Positions 23,767 to 33,449 of a stretch of DNA of 64,000 nt are shown here, in pieces (the stretch's first letter is position 1; the number at the start of each line of letters is the position of its first letter). Position numbers and translations under genes: made by a program. The notes beneath the pieces were generated by a model. The model did not search any database. It was not told where the DNA came from and saw only the letters and a program-made list of their open reading frames with translations. The DNA lies in the NCBI GenBank assembly GCA_014529385.2, contig CM043955.1:134986108-135050107 (forward strand), written 5' to 3'. Source of the stretch: Adiantum capillus-veneris. Taxonomy: Eukaryota; Streptophyta; Polypodiopsida; Polypodiales; Pteridaceae.

Positions 23767-24850
23767 TCAAATCGAGGCTCGGGGCAACACTGCAAGAGGC
23801 TAGAGTCACCAGCTCAGATTGGAGTAAAATTCGACAGGCAAAGATACGGCCCCAAATCTTGTGGGAGGCTCCGTAGGGCTTGGTGTGCTCAGAATTTCAT
23901 TCTGAGGTCATCTCGGTTACCGTTCGGCTTCGACAAAGTTCTGCGCAGGCCATTTTCGACTACGTGGTCTCAGCGGGTGCAGATCCGACTCTGCAAATTT
24001 GGGGTTTTCGGCCTACGACTGCAGGTGATGAGGATATCGACACTCCCAGAGTGTTGATTTGTGGCTGTATACACATCGAAGGACGGCTCACAGTTCTTGG
24101 AGGCGTGTCACATACGACACGGGCGCATCTACACACAGACTGTAGGCGACATCCACTAGTTCATCAGGTAGCTTAGGTTTCCTGCTTGATATTCCAGATT
24201 TCATCTTGACATTGCAGGTACTTCCACATGGGATGTATTGTTAGAGATGATGTATGTTTGTTGAGGGTTTGCTGGCTGTGAGTCACGCAGCAAACAACCG
24301 CCGCAACGGTTATAGCATACAGTGGGAAATTTGTGGATGTATGACTTTGTGGGAAGTCTATGTACTGTCAGATTTACTGTAGCCTTTGTTGAGGGTCGAG
24401 TGAGGTTTTATTGAGCTGGGGGATTCTCGAATGTTGAGATCCTTTTGGTGATACATGTCTTGGAGCGATCCCTCGAGCACCCTTAGATAGGCGGCTAGGA
24501 TGTATTGACTGTGAGTTAGACAGTTGGGATTGCATCTTTGCTTTATTGCCGTTGAGGCATTGTCGCAGTCTATGATTACAGAACAGTGACAGGACAGTCA
24601 AAGACAGTACATGTGCAGGACAGGTTTACCCACAGCTTACAGTGTCAGAGAGACAGTGTTTTTTGAGCTGTTTTTTGGTCTATTTTTGAGTACACCAGAG
24701 CCATTTTACAAAGGAGACTCTGCCGAAATTTATGCAAAATCTGAAGCTTTCTTGGTTCATTTGACAGGTTGATATTGGTTCAGAGGTCAGTTTACAAGGG
24801 AAACTTTGCCGAATTTCTCCCAGGAAAGTAAACTACTGTGAAGCGTAGCT
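23767..24850 (+). other. N2 leader
   Basis: About 1.1 kb between primer site and gag start without a convincing coding region. Such long leaders are common in plant Copia elements and carry packaging signals; none can be pinpointed here. Confidence 0.5.
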
Positions 24851-25251
24851 ATGGCTGGATCATAGGACACTACTCTTTACAATATCAAGAAGCTGGATGG
24901 AACCAATTTTCCATTGTGGAAGCAGCAGATTTGGCACGTGTTGGTACAAAAGAAGCAGATCAAACCTATAAAGCTCAAGGGGATAAAACCAGAAGATATG
25001 GACGAAGATGAATGGAGCGAAATGTATGAATTGGCACTTTCTACCATTATGCTGACTTTGGCAGAAAGCGTTTACTTCAATGTAGCAGACGAGATGTTGT
25101 CTTATCAAGCATGGTTAAAGCTGAGTGATCTTTATGAGAAGCAGAGTGCAGCTTCACAGGTATACTAGCTTAAGAAGCTTGTTGACTTGAAGATGAAAGA
25201 AGGGACACCTAGTCCAATCATCTGAATGAATTCAACACAATCTATAGTCAG
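24851..25251 (+). pseudogene. N2 gag N-terminal part
   Basis: ATG at 24851 is followed by a stop at the fifth codon. The frame then reads KKLDGTNFPLWKQQIWHVL and LSYQAWLKLSDLYEKQSA, the typical UBN2-like Copia gag core. A second stop is at 25166-25168. A frame change between 25205 and 25250 leads to the next frame. Confidence 0.8.
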
Positions 25252-26313
25252 TTGTCAGCTCAAGGTGTCAAGTTTGATGAACCTGTTAGAGCTATGTTCC
25301 TATTGATCACATTGCCAGAAAGTTGGGACACTTTTTGCACAGCTTTGATTAATTCTGCACCTCCAGATGGTTTGAACATAGCAGGTGTAGAAGGAAGTCT
25401 GCTAACTGAAGAAACCAATAGAAAGACAATGGACAAAGGCAAAGGAACAGCCTTAGTTGTCAGGGGAAGGACCAAAGAAAAGTACAAAGGTGGAAAGAGG
25501 AATCAGTCTCGTAGCAAGTCCCGCAGTGCTAAAGGCAAGAGTGACATAGAATGCTACCATTGTGGCAAGAAGGGTCACATGAAAAGAGACTGCAGAGAAT
25601 GGAAAGCAGAAAAAGGCAAAGAGAAAGCTGAAGACCATGGTGAGAAGAACAAGTCCTCAGTGAAGATTCAAGAAATAAATGTGACAAACACTGTTGCAGA
25701 GGATGACAGTCTAGTGTCAGGAGACATCTACTTCTTGAAGAATACAATGGACTCAGCTCTTCTTACATCATCTAATGGAAATGCACTGAGTGACTGGATT
25801 ATAGACTCAGGGGCATCACTTCATGTGTCTCCAAACAAGGAGTGGTTTACCTCTTATGTGACCACTAAAGATCATGTTCGGCTAGGCAATGGGCAGACAT
25901 GTGAGATCTTAGGTGTTGGAGATGTTCAATTGAAGTTTCAGAATGGCTCTTCTTTCACGCTGAAGAATTTGAGACATGTTCCCGCAATTACAAAGAGCTT
26001 GATCAGCACAGGTTTACTTGATGATGCTGGCTATGTCACCATTTTTGGACAGAACATGTGGAAGATATCCAAGGGTTCTATGACAGCAGCACATGGAGTA
26101 AAGTCTGGAGGACTTTACATGATTTATGTATCAAATGTCTCTAAAAATGTAATCAATGTAACCGAGCAGCCGAACGTTTCTTTGTGGCATAGCCGGTTAG
26201 GACATATGTCCAAGAAGGGAATGGAAATCTTGTCTCGTTCTGGTTATTTGCCTGGCTTTTCATTTAATGATTTTGAATTCTGTGAACATTGTCTGTATGG
26301 TAAGCAAACATAG
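25252..26313 (+). pseudogene. N2 gag-protease-preintegrase frame
   Basis: Continues gag (LLITLPESWDTFCTALINS), then a Lys/Arg-rich segment and an intact CCHC knuckle CYHCGKKGHMKRDC (about 25552-25593). The protease active site IIDSGASLHV is at about 25798-25827. The integrase zinc-binding region follows: LWHSRLGHMSKKGMEIL, then CEHCLYGKQT, where a TAG (26311) replaces the next codon. Protease and knuckle residues are intact. Confidence 0.88.
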
Positions 26314-26822
26314 CATCCACATAAGCATAGAAGCAGTAGAAGAGATACACAGTTGGCACTTGTTCATAGTGATTTGTGTCTAATGCACAGCTGCCAAATG
26401 GGTTTTGGGCTGAAGCTGTATCAACATCTGTTCATCTTGTAAATAGATCTCCTAGCAAGGTTTTGCAGAAGGATTCAGTGCTAGAGATGGTATGGTCAGG
26501 CAAAATGCCCTCATACAAGCATCTCAGAGTCTTTGGCTATGAGGCATATACTCACGTTCCAAAGGAATTTAGGAACAAACTTGAGCCAAAGAGTAGAAAG
26601 TGCATCTTTCTAGGCTATGGTAATTCTGGTGAGATGGGGTACAGACTTTGGGATCCCGAATCCAGAAAGGTTGTCCGCAGCAATGATGTTCACTTTAATG
26701 AATCCAAATATCATTCTAAACCAGAGAGGGTTGAGGAGATTAGAAGAGTTGTCTTCCAAAGAAGATGGACCTGCACGTGCAAGACAAAATGTCAGGGCTC
26801 AAGAGGAGCAACGATAGGATAG
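26314..26822 (+). pseudogene. N2 integrase with deleted core
   Basis: After the stop the sequence still reads LALVHSDLC, the first core motif. At about 26380 it jumps directly to LPNGFWAEAVSTSVHLVNR, the end of the core. Roughly 110 residues, including the second Asp and the Glu of the DDE triad, are missing. The remaining C-terminal part reads HLRVFGYEAYTHVPKEFRNK and SRKCIFLGYG and is well preserved. Confidence 0.85.
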
Positions 26823-26823
26823 A

Positions 26824-27318
26824 GTGGAACCACAGGTTGTGGCTGAGCCTGAGCCACCTATTGTGCGTAGATCTGGACGTGTCACGCGACCTCCTGATAG
26901 GTTTGTTCCATCTATGAACTATGTCATGTTGACTGATTGCAATGAGCCTTCATGTTACAAGGAAGCAGTGCAAATGAAGGACTCCGGGAATTGGCAATTG
27001 GCCATGCAGTCAGAGATGACAACTCTACATAAAAACAAGACATGGAAGCTAGTTAAATTACCACAGGGCAAAAAGGCTCTACCTTGTAAATGGGTTTACA
27101 GGTATAAGATCACCGCTCATGATAGTCAGCCAAAGTACAAAGCAAGGCTTGTTGCCAAGGGCTTTAAGCAAGAACAAGGCATTGACTTTGATGAAGTCTT
27201 CTCTCCGGTGGTCAAGATGACTACATTGAGATGCTTTCTTGCATTGGGTTTTGCAACGTTTCAATATGGAGAAGGGAAAGGCATTGAGTGTTCCATTGCC
27301 ACCATATGTGAAACTTAG
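26824..27318 (+). pseudogene. N2 reverse transcriptase, N-terminal piece
   Basis: Begins after a one-codon stop. It shows the fingers motifs WKLVKLPQGKKALPCKWVYR and ARLVAKGFKQEQGIDFDEVF, then SPVVKMTTLRCFLAL. At about 27240 it jumps into sequence that belongs after the palm. The YVDD catalytic motif and the whole DVKTAFL region are absent. Confidence 0.88.
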
Positions 27319-28024
27319 CAAACAAGATTGTCCTGTTTCTGAGGAAGAACAGGCTGAAATGGATAAGATTCCATATGCGTCTGCAGTGGGTAGTTTGATG
27401 TATGCAATGATTGCTACTCGCCCAGACATTGCATTTGCAGTGGGAGTAGTAAGTCGATACATGTCAAACCCAGGCAAGAAACATTGGGAGGCAGTGAAAG
27501 GAATATTGAGATACCTGAAAGCTACAAAGAGTATGCGTATATGCTATGGGAGTCAGGAGCTAAGTGTAAAGGGTTTTACAGACTCAGATTATGCAGGTGA
27601 CTTAGACAACCGAAGGTCTACGTCAGGGTATGTCTTTACATTGGCTGGTGGAGCAGTATCATGGCGTTCTAGATTACAAGATTGTGTTACTCAGTCTACT
27701 ACAGAGGCTGAATATGTTGCATCATCAGAGGCATGCAAAGAATCAATTTGGCTTAATCGACTAGTAACAGATTTGGGAATCAAAGAAGAGATGCCTGTGT
27801 TATATTGTGATAGTCAAAGTGCTATACAATTGGCTCGCAATCTAGTTTATCACTCAAAGACAAAGCATGTGGATGTGAAGTATCATTTCATCACGGAAAT
27901 GCTCGAGGATAAGAAACTTCAGCTTGTCAAAGTTCACACCACAGAAAATCCTGCTGATCTACTTACAAAAGGACTTCCCTCAGAGAGCTTTGCGCATTTT
28001 CGCAAGCAATTAGGTGTAGGGTAG
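27239..28024 (+). pseudogene. N2 RT C-terminus and RNase H
   Basis: The open frame starts at the deletion junction. It contains the RT tail (MDKIPYASAVGSLMYAMIAT, RPDIAFAVGVVSRYM) and a complete-looking RNase H: VKGFTDSDYAGDLDNRRSTS, TQSTTEAEYVASSEACKE, LYCDSQSAIQLARNLVYH and TKHVDVKYHFI. The frame ends at 28022-28024 with the normal Copia C-terminus. All four RNase H acidic residues appear present. Confidence 0.9.
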
Positions 28025-28113
28025 TACATCACTTCTCTACATCTTTTGTATATTAGCTTGTATAGTAGCTTCTCTCACACTTAAAGTACCACATTGGACT
28101 TTAAGTGGGAGGT

Positions 28114-28282
28114 TGTTGGGGTATAAAGCCCAATGTGGTCGCCCAAGTAAGTGGGCGGGCCGCCAGGTATGTACACATATTCTTTTGTAAAAACCTAATA
28201 AGAACTCACTATGCTCTACACATTACAGTAGAGCGAGTTCACCATATCGTCGTGCTCTTCTTCTCGCACTCTCTCTCGCATC
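28114..28282 (+). repeat. 3' LTR of N2, truncated
   Basis: Begins TGTTGGGGTATAAAG after the polypurine tract TTTAAGTGGGAGG (28100-28113). Identity to the 5' LTR ends at about 28282; the final 30 or so bases are missing. Confidence 0.9.
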
Positions 28283-28513
28283 ATTAGTCTTATAAAAGGT
28301 GAGTATGTGCTTATATCACACTGTCATTCCGGTTCTTGAATGAGTCAAATAGGAAGACAATTCAAATGTCGAGTCTGAAAAAGTGTTTGAGACTTCTTCA
28401 AAGATAGTGTACAAATGATCACCTTGATTCACACTTTCTTCGGTGGATACTCTACTAGCGGTCTCTCCAAATATACCTTGATTTTCCAGTATACGACTAG
28501 ATCTAAGGTTCAT
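28283..28513 (-). pseudogene. Probable gag N-terminus of the Gypsy element
   Basis: A frame opening with ATG at 28511-28513 (MNLRSSRILENQGIFG) runs towards the second Copia insertion and is truncated by it. The basic start and acidic continuation fit the N-terminus of plant Gypsy polyproteins, but no domain is diagnostic. Continuity with 23560 could not be shown, because the flanks of that insertion do not share a target duplication. Confidence 0.45.
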
Positions 28514-29443
28514 ATAGACTGGTTAAGCCTAGGATAGAGTACTTACCGTTGGATTGAATTGTTATCCGCTTTTCCACTTGAGTTGAATGCAACTCCTGTC
28601 AAGCTTTTAATTCCTTGCCTGCAACCTGATTCCTGTATCAATTTTAATCAAAGTTAGCTATTATTTCACAAAGAATAGCCATTCTTTCACAAAGAATAGT
28701 TGTTCTTTCACAAAGACTGCACAATTTTTGCTAATTATTGTGATTGGTCTATGTATATCACTTCAATCTAAGCTAAGTAGTCAGCAATTGAGACTTCCCA
28801 GTTTTATTATTGCAAAGAGCTAAAGAACTAATCTGCAGGCTAAAAATTGAGTGAACATGTACCAATTTGGATATGATGGAACCCAAACTTGACCAGTGGT
28901 CTTGTATTATGTTGTTCTAACACTATACAAGTTCAAAAGTCAAAAATCTTATCTCTAGGTCTCAATAGTAAATAATCATGATTATTTACTTTTCTCAATT
29001 TTACACTTTTCAGGCTTGTTTTGCCAGGTAATCACCTTGTTGTGGTCTTTGGACAAGTTTGGTTGAGTTTGCACAAGATTTGTCCAAGTTATCAAACTGT
29101 TTAGTGTCCGCAGAATTTGATTCCAAGAATATGGCTTAAGTCTTAATTTTGTGATAAAAATTTCACCAAATTTGATTTGTGGAGTCTACCATATGTGCTT
29201 GACCTTGTGGTATATCCAAATGGGTTAATTTTATTTGGGAGTTAATCAATTCGTGTTTTTTTGCTAAAGGTGATGCTTTTTCGAGTTTATAGAAGCATGG
29301 ATTTCACTCATATGTATGCTCTCTAAGGTGGCGTTGTGGTATGTTAAATAAGTACCGAGGGAAGGAGAGAGAAGAAGGATTAGACGGAGAGAGAAAAACA
29401 TACTTGTGAAATAGAGATAGGATCGGGGTGTGAGAGTACCGAC

Positions 29444-29445
<2 letters not shown>
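28514..29445. other. Gypsy 5' flank, no gene seen
   Basis: No coding domain. It holds a three-copy 21-bp repeat (TTCTTTCACAAAGAATAG, 28658-28720) and a perfect 24-base AT-rich palindrome centred near 28979. This stretch may include leader or LTR of the minus-strand Gypsy element, but no matching LTR was found at its 3' side. Confidence 0.45.

Positions 29446-29482
<37 letters not shown>
29446..29482. repeat. (GA)n microsatellite
   Basis: About 18 GA units in otherwise GA-rich sequence. Confidence 0.95.
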
Positions 29483-29484
<2 letters not shown>

Positions 29485-29738
29485 TTGAGAGTGGGAGATG
29501 AGGGGGAGAGAGGAAAGATAGGTTCAAAATGAAAAAAGTCCGGCTCAAGTTTGGGCAAGAAGGTTCTCAAGCCAGTTCAAATTATTTCATTTAGTAACTT
29601 GGTATAGAATTGTTTATCATGTGTTGGTTTAATGTATATATTTTATAAATATCCCACATTTTAATTGAGATGAAAGTGGAGTTAAGTAAAAGTGGAGTTT
29701 TGTTTTGAAGAAGGAGGTTGTGTGCACGTTTTCTACTC

Positions 29739-29741
<3 letters not shown>

Positions 29742-29813
<72 letters not shown>
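29742..29813. repeat. Compound (TG)n(GA)n microsatellite
   Basis: About 16 TG units run directly into about 20 GA units. It lies just inside the sequence 29659-29718 that has an inverted match at 44539-44596, where a (CA)n run also adjoins. Confidence 0.95.
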
Positions 29814-29818
<5 letters not shown>

Positions 29819-29866
29819 TTGTTCATATGCGTGTGAAAAGGTTCCAAAGCCGGGTCCACAAATAAT

Positions 29867-30195
29867 GTTTTCCGAGCCCTTAGAGAGGCAGTTAGTGGTG
29901 GTTACTCATTGCACTATTATATGCTTATAGTATTCATAGGGGAATAATAATCATAGTGTTTCCCGAGCCCTTAGAGAGGCAGTTAGTGGTGTCTACTCAT
30001 TGCACTATTAGATGTTTATAAATTTTATAGGGGAATAATAATCGTAGTGACAAATCATGCATATTTTATTGCACGCCCCACTTTAAAAGTTAGTGGTGGA
30101 CTAGTAGACGATTATAATATTCATAGGGGCATTATATTCATATTGACAAATCATGCATATATTATTGCACGCTCCAATTTAGCAGTTAGCATATG
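29867..30195. repeat. About 91-bp mosaic tandem repeats
   Basis: Units starting near 29867 and 29958 share CCGAGCCCTTAGAGAGGCAG and the following 70 bases. Further units near 30049 and 30143 share ACAAATCATGCATATTTATTGCACGC-like starts, shown here only in part. The units are mosaics of each other, so unequal exchange is likely. Confidence 0.8.
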
Positions 30196-30314
30196 CTGCG
30201 TGGGACCCCTCGTGTCACTAACACATGCCACTCTTCCATCACTATCAGTGCTTTTTGAGAGCATGCTGCTTTAGCCTATATAAATGTTACAAGGCAAGCA
30301 GCACATGTTGCACA

Positions 30315-30671
30315 ATGCCTATAGGATATGCAACTATTGGTAATGAGGTAGTTGCAAAAATCCATGAAGAGCTTCACAAACTCCCCCCCAACGCACCCCT
30401 TGAAGAAAAGAAGACGTTTACACAGAGAGAGCATGACACAAACAAGGCGATCCGGATGTTCAACCACCTTAATCGCGCTTGCAACACCAGAGACCAGGAA
30501 CTCAATGATGGCTTTGAGACAATGCGAGAAGCTCTGGGCAAGTGGGAGACATGGGGGTACATAGACAGCTCTCGAAGGGCCGCTTTACAGGCGGAGATTG
30601 ACCATTTGCTTGTCTGCAAACGCACAATCAACTTGGTCGACATCTCTGGCTCTAATGTGGTAGAAGATTGA
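30315..30671 (+). CDS. Small hypothetical protein, 118 aa
   Basis: An open frame from ATG at 30315 to TGA at 30671 encodes a mostly helical, charged protein. It has KIHEELHKLPPNAPLEEKKT, then IRMFNHLNRACNTRDQE and LQAEIDHLLVCKRTIN. The frame is also open 30 codons upstream to 30225, but that segment is Cys-rich and lies on a repeat boundary, so I prefer the 30315 start. I recognise no domain, signal peptide or membrane segment. Composition looks like real coding sequence rather than a chance frame. It may be a terminal exon or an accessory ORF of the transposon-like region to its right. Confidence 0.4.
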   Translation: MPIGYATIGNEVVAKIHEELHKLPPNAPLEEKKTFTQREHDTNKAIRMFNHLNRACNTRDQELNDGFETMREALGKWETWGYIDSSRRAALQAEIDHLLVCKRTINLVDISGSNVVED

Positions 30672-30693
30672 GGCAAGATTTAAATAATTATGC

Positions 30694-30953
30694 ACTAAAT
30701 ATATATAGTTAAATAAATATGCACTAGCACATGATAAATTATACTAGTGTGATGCAAGTTGTACTGTGTGTGTGTGTGTGCAGGTTTGATTCCCTACCTA
30801 ATCATGTAAACAACTAAATATATATAGTTAAATAAATATGCACTAGCACATTATAAATTATACTAGTGTGATGCAAGTTGTACTGTGTGTGTGTGTGTGT
30901 GTGTGTATGTGTGTGCGTGCAGGTTTGATTCCCTACCTAATCATGTAAACAAC
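30694..30953. repeat. 119-bp tandem duplication with (TG)n
   Basis: Units at 30694-30812 and 30813-30953 are nearly identical, differing in TG run length. Each contains GCAGGTTTGATTCCCTACCT. Confidence 0.92.
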
Positions 30954-32362
30954 TTATTTTAATTATATGATGCTTATTTTAACTATATGATGGTGTTCCA
31001 CTCTTCAGTCCCTTGGCGAGAATAATTCATATGTCTCTGTCTGACTTATTATTATTGAAGTAGCTGTGATACTTTTAATCGGCCTGGTCTACTAACACAT
31101 CTTCAAGATCTGTAATAATTTAGGGTATTGTTGATATCTTGTAGCTAAACTGAACCGCCAAATGTAACTACAAGCTGTTTGAAAGCCAAACGTAAAGAAA
31201 ATCTATGTGCGTTTTTTATATAATGCAAGAAAAGGATGAGCATGTCTTTAGTATTTACCCTACTTTTAGTAGAATGTTGTTTCATGTCCATGTAGGTGTT
31301 GTTGCAAACAAGGATGAATGCCTAATAAGCCAATTTGAAACTAAGAATGTAAAAAATATTGATGGTTGTACTTGTTTGGGCAGAGACCTCAAAGTAATGA
31401 TACACGCATAGACTTTTGCATATAAAATAGTAATTAAGAACACTTTACTGAGTTGAAGAACTGCATACGTACATAAACACACACATATAAATAACTATAT
31501 ATATTGTATAAACAAGTCCTTAAAAACACTTTACCGAGTTGAAGAACTCCTTACGTACATAAACATACACATATAAGTAAATAAATAAAAAGATATTATA
31601 TATATATATATATAAATATTATATATAAAACTATATATATTCTTAGACCGACAGTGTAAAGAAATACTGACAAGCAATCAAAATTTTGAAAGCATAACAA
31701 CGTGAAAAAAAAAAAACCATTTCATACTTGCTTCCGTGAAAGCTTGCCTAACTTTCGTTAACCTTTCCCATTCTATACTTGCTTCCGTGAAGCTTGCCTA
31801 ACTTTTGTGTATACATGAAACCATGATTATGTTTCTAAACATGAACAAAAAGCATGATTATATTCACAAGCAATCAAAATTTCGGCAGCATAACGGCCCG
31901 AAAATTTAAACAAAAAAATTTCCCATTCCATACTTGCTTCCGTGAAGCTTGACTAACTTTTCTGTATACATGAAACCATGATTATGTTTTCAAACATGAA
32001 CAAAAAGCATGATTATATTGACAAGCAATCAAAATTTCGGCAGCATAACGGCATGAAAATTCAAACTAAAAAAACCCCATTCCATACTTGCTTCCGTGCA
32101 GCAGCGAATGCTCACGGGAAGAAGAAATTACATACGCAAAAAAGCATGTGTTGGTATATTACTTTGGTAAATCCAAAGCTCTCAACTAACTTCTATCTAG
32201 CATAATAAATATGAAATCATGGCTGAATTGATAAGGACGATCAACACCAACAACATGTCTTCAGTAATATCAAAAAGTGGCACCCAAACACCATGGTCAC
32301 ACGTCGTTCCATAAAAATCACAAACTAGAAAAACCGATAGATAATACCAATGTTGATGTCAA
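30954..32362. repeat. Region of three tandem repeat families, no gene
   Basis: A duplicated block (GAGTTGAAGAACT...TACGTACATAAAC) lies at 31438-31580. A 150-190 bp unit lies at about 31672, 31866 and 32018; it contains GACAAGCAATCAAAATTTC, GGCAGCATAACGGC and ACTTGCTTCCGTGAAGC. A (TA)n patch is at 31595-31625. The GGCAGCATAACGG part recurs in the same order at 43012 and 43428, beyond the other end of the methyltransferase gene. Confidence 0.75.
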
Positions 32363-33045
32363 TTAAGGGCAATGTGATCCGGGCTCATATTGTTGCCAAT
32401 CAGTCTCCTTATCGCTATCTGCATCAACCGCTGAAATAGCACGTATACATGGAGCCTTGAAGCGTGAAAGATGTTGATGGAAGACCTCTGGATCACTATC
32501 TATGCAGAGACAATGTCTAGACAACTCAACGCAAACATTGCCCAAGCCACCACATCCAGAAAACATATAAACAATGTAGGTGTGCTCCGCAGTAAATGTC
32601 CACACAAGCCAGCTAAAAAAAGCAAAAAATATGCGCATTTTTACTTTATGTAACATAGTCCAATAACGCATAGCAGGAAGCATATATTCTTACCGAAAGA
32701 AGTCAAGGCTACGCTCGGTGGCACCTCTAAGAGCGTGTCCTCCAATGTACTCTCCGTCGGCGCGCTCCATCAGTATTCCGGACTTGGCATCGAAAGAGTT
32801 GTTGTCCACGCTCTCTCCATCTCGTCGATCGTAGATAGGACGTTGACCCTTATGATAAAACAATCCTAAAAATAGTGTTTCCACCTACAAATTACAATTA
32901 GAATGTGATCTAATTGAAGAAAACTACGAGCATGCTTTTCAATCAACAAATAAATTTACTTACTCTCTCAATCTTAATGGTCTTTCACACATAACCATCG
33001 GGGATCAAAATAAGGATGGTGTACATCATTTTGAATCCCATCTCG

Positions 33046-33229
33046 TGTTGAGATGTCGAGCTCTACACCTTGAGCTTGCATCCACTACGGGTCTTGGCCG
33101 CTTACGGCATTTACTCACTGGCGCGTTAGGTGACCGACACGGAGGATCTCTGCCAGTGATTCTACAGCTGGACTACACTTATAGTGCCAGCCTAGTACGC
33201 TTCTAGCGAGTTCACACTCATTCTTTACA
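33046..33229 (+). repeat. 5' LTR of N3, with internal deletion
   Basis: Begins TGTTGAGATGTCGAGC and ends TTCTTTACA. Compared with the 3' LTR it lacks about 135 bases after GAGTTCACACT. Confidence 0.96.
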
Positions 33230-33241
33230 TGGTATCAGAGC
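33230..33241 (+). promoter_or_regulatory. Primer-binding site of N3
   Basis: TGGTATCAGAGC follows the 5' LTR without a gap. Confidence 0.95.
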
Positions 33242-33449
33242 CTGGTGCAGGCAAGAGAGGCTAAGAGAGCAAGAGCATCACAATCCCTTCGTACAGTATA
33301 CAGAGATTTACTGTACAAGTACAGTGGTTGTGAAACGCTTGATTGTGGACACTCGTTGAGTGTAGAAAGCGTTACAGGAAACACGATAGCAGGTTCAGCA
33401 GATTTGCAAGTTTTTGCAGATTGCAGCTATTTTGTCTTAGTGCTTCAAG

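Larger units (their letters stand above)
23561..28282 (+). mobile_element. Copia element N2, internally deleted
   Basis: 5' LTR 23561-23752, Met-tRNA primer site at 23755, gag-pol remnants, polypurine tract, 3' LTR 28114-28282. The two LTRs differ at only about three positions over 169 bases, so insertion is fairly recent. The 3' LTR lacks the last 30 bases or so and no target duplication is visible, so the right end was deleted or recombined. Two internal deletions remove the integrase core and the RT palm. It lies within the minus-strand Gypsy gag. Confidence 0.92.
12692..28513 (-). mobile_element. Large Ty3/Gypsy element split by two insertions
   Basis: A single minus-strand Gypsy element can be followed from a gag start near 28513 to the integrase C-terminal stop at 12692-12694. 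Domain order is gag, protease, RT, RNase H, integrase. Two plus-strand Copia-type elements interrupt it, at 23561-28282 and 14035-17441. Removing the latter with one copy of its GTCTA duplication restores a continuous GVDDDLSDAYLF reading across the junction, which proves that both halves are one element. Without inserts the body is about 7.7 kb. I could not identify its LTRs. Many stops and frameshifts make it inactive. Confidence 0.88.

Noticed and set aside
24860-25108. Minus-strand 82-aa ORF
   Set aside because: Antisense to N2 gag.
32500-32612. Cytosine-5 methyltransferase reading of the FSGCGG motif
   Set aside because: C5 enzymes have motif I near the N-terminus followed by PCQ; here it is C-terminal after a DPPY-like position, as in beta-class amino-methyltransferases. 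It remains an alternative if profile searches disagree.
32471-32653. Plus-strand 60-aa ORF
   Set aside because: Antisense to methyltransferase exon 14, which has splice and motif support.
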